A stretch of 64,000 bases of DNA from the NCBI GenBank assembly GCA_018195615.1, contig JAGTPG010000002.1, positions 620,001 to 684,000 of the forward strand, read 5' to 3'. Shown one piece after another: positions 20,452 through 32,287 of the stretch (its first letter is position 1; every line of letters begins with the position of its first letter). The translations under genes were made by a program, and so were the position numbers. This DNA comes from Streptomyces tuirus (lineage in GTDB: Bacteria; Actinomycetota; Actinomycetes; Streptomycetales; Streptomycetaceae). The notes under the pieces were generated by a model that saw nothing but the letters and a program-made list of their open reading frames with translations, did no database searches and was not told the origin of the DNA.

Positions 20452-21291
20452 TCAGCCGGCCGTCAGCAGTACGACGTCGAGCAGGGCGATGCTCACCGCG
20501 GCGCGGAAAGGAGCACGCCCGCGGGCGAACCACGTGAGCACCGCGAGGGCGACCACCACGGCCAGGGCCACCCACGTCCACGCCTGAGGGGATCCGGCGG
20601 GACCGGCCACGGCGAGTACCGAGGCGGCGGTGAGCAGCACGGCGGCCAGGCCGCGCGAGCGGCGTTCGCCGATCCGGTGCGGCAGGCCGCGGACACCGGT
20701 GAGTTCGTCGTCAGCGAGGTCGGGCAGCACGTTGAGCAGATGCGCTCCGACGCCGAGCACGGCGCCGGCAGCGGTCATCCACCACGGCGCCCAGCTCGGG
20801 GCCGGGCCGGCGAGGGTGACGACCGAGGGCAACGTCCCGAAGCCGCACGCGTACGGCACCCAGGACCACCTGGTCGCCTTGAGCCCGAGGTTGTAGGCGT
20901 GTCCCGCGCCGGTGGCGAGGACGACGTTGGCCAGCGCGCTGCGCCAGCCGACGAGCAGGGACAGCAGGACGGAGGCGAGTGCGGCCACGACCAGGGCACG
21001 CGCCACCCAGCGGGCCGGGAGGGAGCCGACGGCCAACGGCTTGTCGGTACGGCCCACGGCACGGTCGCGCGAGAGGTCGAGCAGGTCGTTGCCCCAGCCG
21101 ATGGTGAGCTGCCCGGTGAACACCGCCGCGGTGACGGCGGCAGCGTCCGAGGGGTGCAGGCCGCCGCCGAGCGCCAGCAGGCCGGTGACGACGGTGACCG
21201 CCAGTGCCGGCCCGCCGTGGGCGGCGGCGAGCAGCAGCAGTACCCGCGGTCGCCCGGGGCGCGCCGGCACCTCGTCGGCGGTCACGGGCAT
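20452..21291 (-). CDS. UbiA family prenyltransferase
   Basis: A polytopic membrane protein of about 279 residues with both Asp-rich motifs of the UbiA family: NDLLDLSRD (about residue 67) and DLADDELTG (about residue 190). These bind the magnesium-diphosphate of a prenyl donor. I choose ATG at 21291 (MPVTADEVPAR); the upstream extension is not protein-like. It is the first gene of the operon with the type III PKS, so the likely acceptor is the PKS-derived ring. Some UbiA relatives act in quinone or lipid biosynthesis instead. Confidence 0.85.
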   Translation of the reverse strand: MPVTADEVPARPGRPRVLLLLAAAHGGPALAVTVVTGLLALGGGLHPSDAAAVTAAVFTGQLTIGWGNDLLDLSRDRAVGRTDKPLAVGSLPARWVARALVVAALASVLLSLLVGWRSALANVVLATGAGHAYNLGLKATRWSWVPYACGFGTLPSVVTLAGPAPSWAPWWMTAAGAVLGVGAHLLNVLPDLADDELTGVRGLPHRIGERRSRGLAAVLLTAASVLAVAGPAGSPQAWTWVALAVVVALAVLTWFARGRAPFRAAVSIALLDVVLLTAG

Positions 21292-21514
21292 CACCCCACC
21301 ACGTCCTTGTTTCCGGTCGACCCGGTGACCACGATGCGCATGCACCATCGGTCCCACGTCGCGCGTCCCCTCACACGAGGCGGTCCGGCATCCGGTGGAA
21401 TCGGCGGCCCCGGGTGTACACCGGTCGCGTACGAGACGTCCCGTGCCCCGCTGTCGCCCCGACCTGCACCTACACTGATCCCATAAGGGACGTTTGTGAC
21501 GTACCGGGGCCATC

Positions 21515-22509
21515 GTGCGCTATCAGCGGATGCTCGTGCCGGCCCTCGCCCTGGTCCTCGTGACGGTGCCCGTGATCTCCGTGCGGGCGCAGGGCGAGGA
21601 AGTCCCGCGCGGCCCCACGTTCGCCGCGCGCGCTCTGCAGGCGCTGATCGACGGTGTCCAGTTCGGGGTGATCATCGCGATCACGTCAGTCGGGCTCTCG
21701 CTGATCTTCGGCACCATCCATCTGATCAACTTCGCGCACGGTGAGTTCGTCACGATCGGCGCCACCTTCGCGTTCTTCCTCAACGTCTCCGCGGCCGGTC
21801 CTGGCTGGCACCTGGTTCCCGCCGCCCTCGCCGCGGTGGTCTTCGGCGCCCTGCTGGGCGGGGCGGTCGAGCGCGGCATCTGGCGCCCGCTGCGGGCCCG
21901 GGGCACCGGGCTGATCAACATGTTCATCGTCACCATCGGGCTCTCACTGCTGCTGCGCCACGTCGTACTCGTGCTGTACGGGACCCGGCCCGCCTCCTAC
22001 GCCCAGTACGACATCCAGAGCGCGATCGGCCTGGGGCCGGCCGGCATCACCCCACGGGACCTCACCGTCACGGTGCTCGCCGTAGTGGTGCTCCTCGGCA
22101 TCGCCGCGCTCCTGCAGAAGACACGGATCGGCACCGCCGTCCGGGCCGTCTCCGCCAACCGTGACCTCGCGGAGGCGTCGGGCATCGACGTGCAGCGGGT
22201 GGTGCTGTTCGTGTGGATGCTCAGCGGTGGGCTGGCCGCGCTCGGCGGGGTCTTCTTCGGCCTGGTCGAGATCGTCACCTGGGACATGGGCTTCAAGCTC
22301 CTGCTGCTCATGTTCGCCGGAGTCATCCTGGAGGGCTCGGCTCCGCCTACGGTGCCATGGTCGGCAGCCTCGTCATCGGCGTCGTCGCCCAGATGTCCAC
22401 CCTGTGGTTCCCGGTCGACCTGCAGTACGCGTGGGCGCTGCTCGTCCTCATCGTCGTTCTCCTCGTCCGGCCGCAGGGCATCCTCGGCCGGGCCGAACGC
22501 GTCGGGTGA
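21515..22509 (+). CDS. livH: Branched-chain amino acid ABC permease LivH (one frameshift)
   Basis: LivH-type permease of about 331 residues with an N-terminal signal-like segment and many helices (DGVQFGVIIAITSVGLSLIF, INFAHGEF). The C-terminal part, GSAYGAMVGSLVIGVVAQ to RPQGILGRAERVG, is in another frame. One G missing near 22331 (ATCCTGGAGGG) restores the family sequence GVILGGLGSAYG, and the length becomes an exact codon multiple. Start GTG 21515. It is the first gene of a livHMGF operon. Confidence 0.88.
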
Positions 22510-22520
22510 GGGGGTGCGCC

Positions 22521-23513
22521 GTGGACTTCTCCGCCATCGTCTCCGACGCCCTGCGCTCGGGAATCGGCCCCATCGCCGCCGTCTACGCGCTCGCCGCGAC
22601 GGGGCTGAACCTGCACTTCGGCTACACGGGGCTCCTCAACTTCGGCCAGGTCGGATTCATGCTGGTCGGCGGCTACGGGCTCGCCATCACGGTGTCGACG
22701 TACGACGGCCCCATGTGGCTCGGCGTCCTGGGCGGGATCGCCTGCGCGATCGTGCTGGCCCTGCTCCTCGGCCTGCCCACCCTGCGGCTGCGCGCCGACT
22801 ACCTCGCGATCACCACGATCGCGGCGGGTGAGGCACTACGGCTGTTCTACCGCTCCAACTGGGCCGAGCCGGTCACCGGTGGGGTGTTCGGGCTGCAGCG
22901 GTTCGCGAACGACTTCTACGCGCTCAACCCCGTCGAGCCCGGCACCTACGGCGTGTGGCTCGTGAGGTTCGGTTCCCGCGACCTCTGGGTGATGATCGTC
23001 GGATGGGCGCTGGTGCTCGTGACCGGCATTCTGCTCGCCCTTCTGATCCACAGCCCGTGGGGCCGTGTCATCCGGTCGATCCGTGAGGACGAGGTCGCCG
23101 CTCGCAGCCTCGGCAAGAACGTCTACGCGTACAAGATGCAGAGCCTCGTGCTCGGCGGCGTCATCGGGGCCGTCGCGGGCATGATGCAGGCGATCCAGGT
23201 GCAGTCCGTGAACCCGGACAACTACGATCCCGGCGTCACGTTCTTCCTGTACACACTGCTCGTCCTCGGCGGTGCCGGGCGGATCCTCGGGCCGGTCGTC
23301 GGCGCGATCCTGTTCTGGTTCGTCCTGAGCTTCCTCGACAGCGCGCTCCGCCAGGCCATCGACGCCGAGTACATCTCGCCGGACCTCATCAGTACCTCGG
23401 AGGTCGGCGCGGTGCGCTTCGCCCTGGTCGGGGTCGCCCTGATCCTGCTGGTCGCGTTCAGGCCGCAGGGGATTCTCGGCAGCCGGAAGGAGATGCTGCT
23501 CAGTGGCCGCTGA
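22521..23513 (+). CDS. livM: Branched-chain amino acid ABC permease LivM
   Basis: A LivM permease of 330 residues (GTG at 22521, preceded by GAGGGGG) with the family signatures GYTGLLNFGQVGFMLVGGYG and VIRSIREDEVAARSLGKN, ending with FRPQGILGSRKE. It forms the second half of the channel. It begins 12 bases after livH and its stop overlaps the livG start. Confidence 0.92.
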   Translation: MDFSAIVSDALRSGIGPIAAVYALAATGLNLHFGYTGLLNFGQVGFMLVGGYGLAITVSTYDGPMWLGVLGGIACAIVLALLLGLPTLRLRADYLAITTIAAGEALRLFYRSNWAEPVTGGVFGLQRFANDFYALNPVEPGTYGVWLVRFGSRDLWVMIVGWALVLVTGILLALLIHSPWGRVIRSIREDEVAARSLGKNVYAYKMQSLVLGGVIGAVAGMMQAIQVQSVNPDNYDPGVTFFLYTLLVLGGAGRILGPVVGAILFWFVLSFLDSALRQAIDAEYISPDLISTSEVGAVRFALVGVALILLVAFRPQGILGSRKEMLLSGR

Positions 23514-24390
23514 CCCTGTCGTGTCCCGCACGGGCCGACTCTCCGCGATCGATCCCGAGCCGGGGGTGCGCAAGCCCGACTCACTGCTGGTCATGGACGA
23601 GGTGACCCGTACCTTCGGCGGCCTCGTCGCGGTGCGGGTCGAGCACCTGGAGGTGCAGCGCGGGACCATCACGGCGCTCATCGGTCCCAACGGTGCCGGC
23701 AAGACCACGCTGTTCAACGTGGTGAGCGGGTTCGACCGGGCCGACGGCGGCCGGTGGTCGTTCGACGGACAGCCGCTCACCGGCTCCCCGGCGCACCGGG
23801 TGGCGCGGCGCGGACTGGTCCGTACGTTCCAGCTCACCAGGACGCTCGCCCGGCTCACCGTGCTGGAGAACCTGCTGCTCGCCGCGCCCGGGCAACGCGG
23901 CGAGCGGGTGCTGCCCGCGCTGCTGCGACCACTGTGGCGCGGGCAGGAGCGGGAGTTCGAGCGCCGGGCCGACGAACTGCTGGACCGGTTCCGGCTCGGT
24001 CCCCTGCGCGACGACCATGCCGGCACGCTCTCCGGCGGTCAGCGCAAACTATTGGAACTGGCCCGCGCGCTGATGGCCCGGCCGGTCATGCTCCTGCTCG
24101 ACGAGCCGATGGCCGGGGTCAACCCCGCGCTGACCCAGTCGCTGCTCGGCCACATCACGCGGCTGCGCGACGAAGGGCTGACGGTGTGCTTCGTCGAGCA
24201 CGACATGGACGTGGTGATGGGCATCAGCGACTGGGTGGCCGTGATGGCCGACGGCCACCTGGTGGCCGAGGGCCCACCGCACACGATCGGCCGGAACGCC
24301 GCCGTCGTGGACGCCTATCTGGGCAAGCGGCACGACGAGCCGGAGGCAGCCGAGGAACAGGGCACGGAGGAGCAGGGCAGGGAGGAGTAG
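23503..24390 (+). CDS. livG: Branched-chain amino acid ABC ATPase LivG
   Basis: An ABC ATPase of 295 residues. Walker A is GPNGAGKTT, the family loop is RTFQLTRTLARLTVLEN, the signature is LSGGQRKLLELARAL, Walker B is MLLLDEPMAGVNP, and the switch is FVEHDMD. The GTG start overlaps the end of livM. The C-terminal tail is acidic (EPEAAEEQGTEEQGREE), which is outside the conserved domain. Confidence 0.92.
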   Translation: MAADPVVSRTGRLSAIDPEPGVRKPDSLLVMDEVTRTFGGLVAVRVEHLEVQRGTITALIGPNGAGKTTLFNVVSGFDRADGGRWSFDGQPLTGSPAHRVARRGLVRTFQLTRTLARLTVLENLLLAAPGQRGERVLPALLRPLWRGQEREFERRADELLDRFRLGPLRDDHAGTLSGGQRKLLELARALMARPVMLLLDEPMAGVNPALTQSLLGHITRLRDEGLTVCFVEHDMDVVMGISDWVAVMADGHLVAEGPPHTIGRNAAVVDAYLGKRHDEPEAAEEQGTEEQGREE

Positions 24391-24392
24391 CG

Positions 24393-25131
<739 letters not shown>

Positions 25132-25153
25132 CTCCCGCTGTCAGTCCTCCCGG

Positions 25154-26400
25154 TCACTCCTCGGCCGTGCTGGTCTCGGTGCTCAGGGTCTCCAGCTGCC
25201 CTTCGTCGTTGTAGCCGTACACCTCGATCGTCGCCTGGCCGGGTTCGCCCTTGTCGGTGAAGTTCAGCGGGCCGCTGACACCCTCGTAGTCGATGTCCCT
25301 GCCGTCGGCGAGCAGTTCCTTGCAGGCGGCGAACGAGTTGCACTTCTCGCCGTCCTTGGTGATCCCGTTCATCTCCCTCACGTACTCGCCCGGGTCGTCG
25401 GACTCCGCCTTCTCGGCGGCGAGCGCGGTCGTCGTCACGCAGTCGAACACCTGCGGTGCGAACTGGAGCTCCTTCAGATCCGGCGCGAACTCCTGGAGGT
25501 CCTTCACGTACTGCTCGTTCGACGCCGACGCCGGCGCGGTCCCCTTCATCCCGGAGAGCCGCTCCGGCTGGCCCGGGGCGACCAGCGAGGGCAGTTCCTC
25601 GCTGCGCAGTCCGTCGGCGCCGTAGACGCCGATCCGGTCGGGCCCGAGGCCGGACTCGATCATGCCCTGGAGGATCTGGGTGCCTTCCTCGAAGGCGATC
25701 ACCACGGCGGCGTCCGGCCTGGAGTTCTCCATCTGCTGGACGACCTGGTCGAAGTTGGTCGCCTCGGGGTCGTAGGTCTCGGCGAGCGTCACCGTCGCGC
25801 CCCGCTCCTCGAGCGTCTCCCGGGTGGCCTCCATCAGGCCGCGCCCGTAGTCGTCCGCCCGCGCGACCAGGGCCACCCGGTCGTGACCGTCGCCGCGGAC
25901 GACATCGGCCAGGATGGGCCCCTGCAACGCGTCGCTCGGGACGGTACGGAAGTAGAAGCCGTCGTCCTCGTAGTCGGTGAAGGTGGGAGCGGTGTTCGAA
26001 CCCGAACACTGCACGACGCCCGCTCCGGTCACCCGGTCGATGAACGCCAGCGACATCCCGAAGCCGCGGCGCCGATGATCGCGTCCACGCCCGCCGCGAG
26101 GACCCGGTCCGCCGACTGCGCGGCAACGGCCTCCTGGCCCGCCTCGTCACTGGCGACCACATTCGGCACGGGCTTGCCCAGGACCCCGCCGGCGTCGTTG
26201 ATCTTCTGTATCGCGAACTTCAGCGACTCGATCTGGGGTGGGCCGAGGTAGGCCAACTGTCCCGTCTCCGGCAGGACGTAGCCGAACTGGAGCTCACCAT
26301 CGCCCGGCTCGGCATGGGCGGTACCCGTCGTACCGCAGACGGCAATCACCAGAGCAGCCGCGCTTGTGAGAATCGCGGACCGCCGTATCGACGCTTTCAT
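25154..26400 (-). CDS. livJ: Branched-chain amino acid-binding protein LivJ-like (one frameshift)
   Basis: A secreted periplasmic-binding-fold protein of about 415 residues, convergent with livF. It has a Sec signal peptide (basic start, hydrophobic core, AHA cleavage site) and then LQFGYVLPETGQLAYLGPPQ, typical of the leucine-binding family. The frame breaks near 26065. One G added (TCGGGATGTCG) joins DAIIGAAASG to MSLAFIDRVTG, and the length becomes an exact codon multiple. It is presumably the partner of LivHMGF despite lying on the other strand. The true ligand is not visible. Confidence 0.85.
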
Positions 26401-26558
26401 CTCCGCCTCCGCTCGTTACGGCGGCGGTGGTCGACTGGCCGGCCATCCGCCCGCCATCTGTACTTGAGGGTAGAACTCATTCGGAGCCCGGAAAAGAATG
26501 AAACGTACACTTTTGCTATAGATCACGCTCCCCTCCCCGACCGGCACGGTGCGACGAT

Positions 26559-27695
26559 TCAGCCCTCTGCGCCGACGGCTCCCTGGTCCGGCGCGTCGGT
26601 GCGCCTCAGCGCGAGGGCCGCGATGTCGTCGTCGAGGCGTCCGCCGCTGTGCCGGAGCAGATCCCGGTGCAGCTGGTCGAGCAGCTCGCCGGGGTGCTCC
26701 AGGTCCTGCCGCCGCATCCAGTCCGGCAACGGGAAGAACTGGCCGGTGTGGTCGCGGGCCTCCGATACGCCGTCCGTGTAGAGCAGCAACTGCTCACCCG
26801 GGGAGAAGGCGACGATGTCGACCCAGTAGCGGTCGCCGATGAGCTCTGCGAGGTTGAGGGCGGGGAGGGGATGGTGGGCTCCAGGACCCGGACCTTCCCG
26901 CAATTCGCGATCAGCGGCGGGGGATGCCCGCAGTTGAGGAGGCGCAGCTGGCCGCCGCCGCGCGGGATCTCGGCGAGGAGAGCAGTGGCGAAGTGCTCGG
27001 GCTGATCATGGACGGGAAACGCGGCGCTGTGGCGGGTGACGGTGGTCTCCAGGCGGTGGATGATGCCCTGCAGGTCGGGCTCGTCGTACGCGGCCTCCCT
27101 GAAACAGCTGATCACCGCCGAGGCCGCCCCACCGCGGACAGGCCCTTGCCCCGTACGTCGCCGATGAGCAGCCGGACCCCGTGCGGTGTGTCGATCGCCT
27201 CGTAGAAGTCGCCGCCGATGCGGGCCTGTTCCTGGGCCGCCAGATACAGCGACACGATCTCGACGTCCTCGATGCGGCGCGGCAGCGGACGCAGCAGCAC
27301 CTGCTGGGCCGCGTCGGCGACAAGCCGGACCTGGAAGAGTATCTCCTCCCGCTGAAGTCGGACATGACTCCCGTATGCGGCTGCCAAGGTGACCGCGATG
27401 ATCGCGGCCGAGGTGTACTGCGTCCCCAGATCGGTGTGGAAGAAGCTGAGGACGATCATCAGCAGCAGGCAGAACGCTCCAGCAACATCGTGGGCAGCAC
27501 GGGCCACATCGCGGCCGCAAGGGCGGGCGCGGCGGGCAGAAGGCGGCTGAAGGCGATCTCCCTGGGCGTGGAGAACGCCAGGCCGGCGATGAGAACGGTC
27601 AGGACCAGGGGCGACAGCCGGGCAGCTTCCCATCGGCCGCTGTAGGCGGGGCGACGGCGCCACAACCGTGCAGGCGTGATCACAAAAGGCATCAT
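26559..27695 (-). CDS. Membrane PP2C (SpoIIE-type) protein phosphatase (three frameshifts)
   Basis: A protein of about 379 residues with an N-terminal membrane region (LSPLVLTVLIAGLAF, then AFCLLLMIVLSFF and a third helix) and a C-terminal PP2C/SpoIIE phosphatase domain. Metal-site motifs are GGDFYEAIDTPHGVRLLIGDVRGKG, LNCGHPPPL, LLLYTDGVSEARD and DDDIAALALR. Such proteins dephosphorylate anti-anti-sigma factors. The frame breaks near 27480, 27127 and 26880. Each is repaired by one extra G, giving GAFCLLLM, SAVGAASAVISC and VLGAHHPLP. The substrate is unknown, but a second SpoIIE-type gene lies next door. Confidence 0.82.
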
Positions 27696-27850
27696 ATCCA
27701 CCTAATCGGACACCGAGCGTGGGTCACGTACGGAGGGAGTGAGGCCGTACACGCACGGCCGCACGCACGGCCGCACACACGGCCGAGGCCAGTCGGACGG
27801 GGATCGGGCGAGCCCTGGCCACTTGGGATCACCGGTGTTACAAAGGTCGC

Positions 27851-30509
27851 ATGGCGAGACCTGTCGCCCGCTTTCGACCCCTATCGGTCAAGCGCCTGAT
27901 CGGCAAGAGCACGCGGAGCGTAGCCGGGCAGGTGTTGGTTTTCCAGGTGGCTCTGGTGGTGCTGCTCGTAGCCTGCGGCGTCCTCGCTCTCATCCTGCAG
28001 TCGGAGCGGGACACCAGCGCCGAGGCCAGGCGCCGCTCCACGGCCGTGGCACAGACCTTCGCGCACTCGCCGGGCGTCCTGGCGGCACTGCAGGCCCGGA
28101 TCCGAGCAGGATTCTCCAGCCGCTCACCGAGGCGGCACGCCGGGCCGCCGGCGTCGACTTCATCGTGGTCATGGACACCGAGGGCATCCGGTACACGCAC
28201 CCCTTGCCGGACCGGATCGGACAGCGGTTCGTGGGCGAGATCGGGCCGTCGCTGACGGGAAGGTGTACGTGGAGAGCGTCGACGGCCCGCTCGGCCGCGA
28301 GGTGCAGGCCACGGTCCCGGTCAGGAACGCCGGCAGCGAGGTGGTGGCCCTCGTCTCGGCCGGGATGAAGGTCGAGAACGTCGAAAGCCAGTTGACCCGG
28401 CAGCTACCGATCATCCTGGGCGCCGGGCCGGAGCGCTCGTGTTGTCCACCGGTGTGACGGCACTGGTGGGCAGGCGGCTGCGACGGCAGACGCACAGCCT
28501 GGCCCGGACGAGATGACCCTGATGTACGAGCACCACGACACGGTGCTCCACTCCGTCCGGGAAGGGGTGCTGATCGTGGCCGCCGACGGGCGGCTGATGC
28601 TGGCGAACGATGAGGCCAGGCGGCTGCTGGAGCTGCCCCGGACATCGAGGGACGGCTCGTCTCGGAACTGCCGGGCCTCGATCCGGGGATGAAGGCGCTG
28701 CTCGCCTCCGGGCGCGAGGCCACCGACGAGGTGCACCTCGCGGGAGAGCGGCTGATCGCGGTCAACCAGCGGCCCACGGGCGCGCGGGAGGCCCCAGGGA
28801 AACGGTGGTGACGCTACGCGACTCCACCGAGTTGCAGGCGGTGACGGGCAGGGCGGAGGTGGCACGGGAGCGGCTCAGGCTGCTGTACGACGCCGGACTC
28901 CGCATCGGTACCACCCTGGACGTGCTGCGCACCGCCGACGAGTTGGCGCAGGTCCCCATTCCTCGCTTCGCGGACTTCGTCACCGTGGACCTGGCCGACG
29001 CCGTCGTGCACGGCGAGGAGCCGGCCCCACGGCGACGGACATGCGACGCGCGGCCGTGTCCGGCATCGCGGACAAGCATCCGTTCTCCGAAAGGGGCCGG
29101 CTTTTCGACTATCTTCCCGCCACGCCCAGGCGCGGGCTACGGCAGCGGCCGCTCCCAGTTGGTGAGCGATCTGCCGACCGCCACGGGCTGGCGCGTGCAG
29201 GACCCGGAGCGGGCCCAGGCGATCATCGACTACGGCATCCACTCCCTCATCACCGCCCCATCCAGGCCCGTGGCGTCGTGCTGGGCATGGCCAGCTTCTG
29301 GCGCACGCAACAGCATGAGCGCTTCAGCGAGGAGGACCTGTCGCTGGCGGAGGAGCTGGTGGCCCGTGCCGCGATAAGCATCGACAACGCCCGCCGCTAC
29401 ACCCGCGAGCACGCCCTGGCAGTCACCCTCCAGCGCAGCCTGCTGCCGCAGGCCATGCCCGAGCAGAACGCCCTCGACATCGCCTACCGCTACCTCCCGC
29501 CCAGTCGGGCGTGGGCGGAGACTGGTTCGACGTGATTCCCATGCCGGGGAGCCGGGTGGCACTGGCCGTCGGAGATGTCGTCGGCCACGGCCTCCACGCA
29601 GCCGCCACGATGGGACGGCTGCGTACCGCGGTGCACAACTTCTCCGCCCTCGATCTGCCACCCGACGAGCTGCTGAGCCATCTGGACGACCTGGTCGGAA
29701 GCATCGACCAGAACGAGACGGCGGAGAGCGCGGCGGGCGTCGTGGGCGCCACCTGCCTGTACGGGATCTACGACCCCGTGACCCGCCGCTACGCCATGGC
29801 GCGTGCCGGGCATCTGGCTCCCGCGCTGGTCCGGCCCGACGGAACCGTCACGTTCCCGGACGTGCCCGCCGGTCCGCCCCTGGGCCTCGGCGGCATGCCG
29901 TTCCAGACCGCGGAGCTGTGCCTCGCTGAGGGAACCCTGCTCGTCCTGTACACCGACGGCCTCATCGAGGACCGCCGGCGCGACCTGGACGTGGGAATGG
30001 AGCTGCTGCGCGACGCCCTCACCGGCCACCCCGGCCGGCCGCCCGAGGAGACCTGCCAGGACGTGCTGGACAGTGTGCTCCCCGGGCGCCCCAAGGACGA
30101 CGTCGCCCTGCTCGTCGCCCGCACCCGGCAACTGCCGCCCGACCGGATCGCCGACTGGGACGTACCGCCGGACCCCGCCGCCGTCGCGGGCATGCGCGAC
30201 GCCGTGTCCCGAAGGCTCGAAGCATGGGGCCTTTCGGAGTTCGGCTTCACCATGGAGCTCATCCTGAGCGAGCTCATCACCAACGCCATCCGCTACGGCT
30301 CCGGGCCGATCCACGTGCGGCTGATCCGCGACCGTACGCTGATCTGCGAGGTGGCCGACAGCAGCAGCACCTCCCCGCATCTGCGGTACGCCGCGACGAC
30401 GGACGAGGGTGGCCGGGGCCTGTTCCTGGTGTCGCAGATGGCCGAGCGCTGGGGCACCCGGTACACCCCGCAGGGCAAGGTGATCTGGGCGGAACAGGCC
30501 CTGCCCTAG
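27851..30509 (+). CDS. Sensor PAS-GAF-PP2C phosphatase with anti-sigma-like ATPase domain (about ten frameshifts)
   Basis: A long signalling protein of about 890 residues. It has an N-terminal membrane helix (VLVFQVALVVLLVACGVLALIL), an extracytoplasmic sensor region (VDFIVVMDTEGIRYTHPLPDR), a PAS-like segment (LHSVREGVLIVAADGRL), a GAF-like segment, then a PP2C domain (GGDWFDVIPM, VGDVVGHG, VLYTDGLIEDR, DDVALLVAR). It ends in a HATPase-c/RsbW-like domain (ELITNAIRYGSGPI, DEGGRGLFLV). It would sense an outside signal and control a sigma-factor partner-switch. Breaks occur near 28100, 28260, 28425, 28505, 28640, 28793, 29030, 29125, 29262 and 29510. Nearly all are repaired by one G or C in a short run. 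The 29125 break needs two. The C-terminal 332 residues (29511 on) are unbroken. Confidence 0.8.
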
Positions 30510-30510
30510 G

Positions 30511-32235
30511 TCACATGAGTTCGTGGGCTTCGGCCAGGAGGAGATAGCCGGCGGCGGTCCAGGTGTAGGCGCGGTCGCGCAGGCCCGTTCCGGTGAGGGC
30601 GTCGAAGTTCTCCGCGAAGCCGTGGGTCTCGCACAGGACCCGGAACCGGGCGCTGATCTCGTCCGCGAGGCGGTGGTGGCCGGCGCGGCGCAGGCCGTCC
30701 TCGATGAGGACGGTGGCGGGTGCCCAGATCGGGCCGCGCCAGTAGCCGTCGGAGAGGTAGTGGGGGGAGTCGGGCCGCTCGGTGGCCAGTCCGTACGGGG
30801 TCAGGTGGGTCTCGATGCGGGCGGCCAGGGCCTTGCCGATGCTCTCGGGCAGGTGCTCACCCAGGGCCATCGGCATCAGGTCCAGCAGGCTGGAGCTGTC
30901 CCAGGTCCGCGAGCTGTCGACGCCACGGGCGACGAACCGCTCCCCCGTCCACAGCTCGTCGAGCATCGCGGCCTGGGTCGCCTCGGCGGTGCGGAGCCAG
31001 CGGCGGGCCTCGTCGGTGAGGCCCAGCTCGGTGGCCAGACCGGCGAGTTCGCGGAGTTGGAGGACGAGGAAGGCGGCCAGGTCGGCGGTGACGACGACAC
31101 GCTCGGGTCGAAGGTGGTGGCGTTGTCCCAGCCGCTGTCGTTGCCGTGCTGGTAGTGCGGCAGGGCGGCGCCCGGTGCGCGGCGGGCGGTGAGCCAGAAG
31201 TCCGTCCATCGCGCCAACTTGCCGTAGATCTCGGCGAGTTCCGTCCGGCCCAGGGGTTCGGGCAGCCGTCTGCGCAGCCGGGAGAGCGTCCAGCCGTGGA
31301 TGGGGGTTTGACGAAGTTGTAGAGGACCTCGGAGTGGGTCACCGAGTCGGGCAGGGCACCGGTCTCGTCCTGGTGGTCGAACGGCAGGGAGAACTGGTCC
31401 CGGGCCAGGACGGGCGCTCCGGGCGCCAGGGCGAGGGCGTTGAAGCAGTGGTCCCAGCTCCAGACCTTGTCCATCCAGTGCTTGGACATCAGCACCGCCG
31501 GGCGGGTGACGAGGGCCACCGGGCGGACCGTGGCCGACCACAGGACGTACGCGGCGAGTTCGGCGGCCGGGGTGTCGGACGAACGCCACGGGGCCACCGC
31601 GTCGGCGAAGGCGGCGAAGGAGTGATCGGCCGCCGCCACGACCTGGTCGAACGTCTGCGAAGGGGCATAGGGGCGTCGTGCGCTGTCCAGTTCCTCCACG
31701 GCCGCTTCCCAGAACCCGCCGGCATCTGGGTGAGGGTGAGGCCACGTTCGCCGGAGCCGAGGGCCTGGGTGCCGGACACCTCGGCGACGGAGCCCGACAG
31801 CACGGTGACGCGGTAGCGGCGCCCGGTCTCGTACGAGGTGAACACGTGCGCTGCGGCCACCGGGTCACGGTGGAAGTAGGTGCCCGTGAAGGGAGTCAGG
31901 ATGTCCGCCGCGGCGGTGATGCGCAGGCCGAGTCCTTCGCCGCGCAGGCGGACGGTCTCCGGTGAGGCGTAGGCGAGGCCGATGCGCCCTCCCGCGCCGG
32001 TCCAGCTGAGCAGGCCCGGAGTCGCTGCGACGCGGGTTGCGGCCCGGGCGCCCGTCGTCGCGTCGAGGGGCGTGAAACGCAGGATGGCGTGCATGCCGTT
32101 CTGGTGCGAGACGAGGTGGAGGTCCTCGGAGCGTGTCTTCTCCGCGAGCACGGGAGAGATGCCGAACCAGGAGCCGTGCGTGCTGAACGGGATGTCGTGG
32201 AGGGAGAAGGCCGGGCCGGATCGGGCGGCGGTCAT
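30511..32235 (-). CDS. Alpha-toroid glycoside hydrolase (GH63 / MGH1-like; three frameshifts)
   Basis: A cytoplasmic glycosidase of about 575 residues with no signal peptide. The N-terminal beta-rich domain (FSTHGSWFGISPVL) is followed by an (alpha/alpha)6 barrel with WSWDHCFNALALAP and SDGYWRGPIWAPATVLIEDGL, motifs of the GH63/mannosylglycerate-hydrolase-like group. Breaks near 31710, 31304 and 31105 are each repaired by one G or C, and the length becomes an exact codon multiple. It directly follows a sugar ABC importer in the same direction, 53 bases downstream, so it probably cleaves the imported oligosaccharide. The substrate is unknown. Confidence 0.78.
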
Positions 32236-32287
32236 GGAGGGCTACTCGTTTCTTCAGCAGGGGTCACCGGAGGTGATCGTGAGGAGG

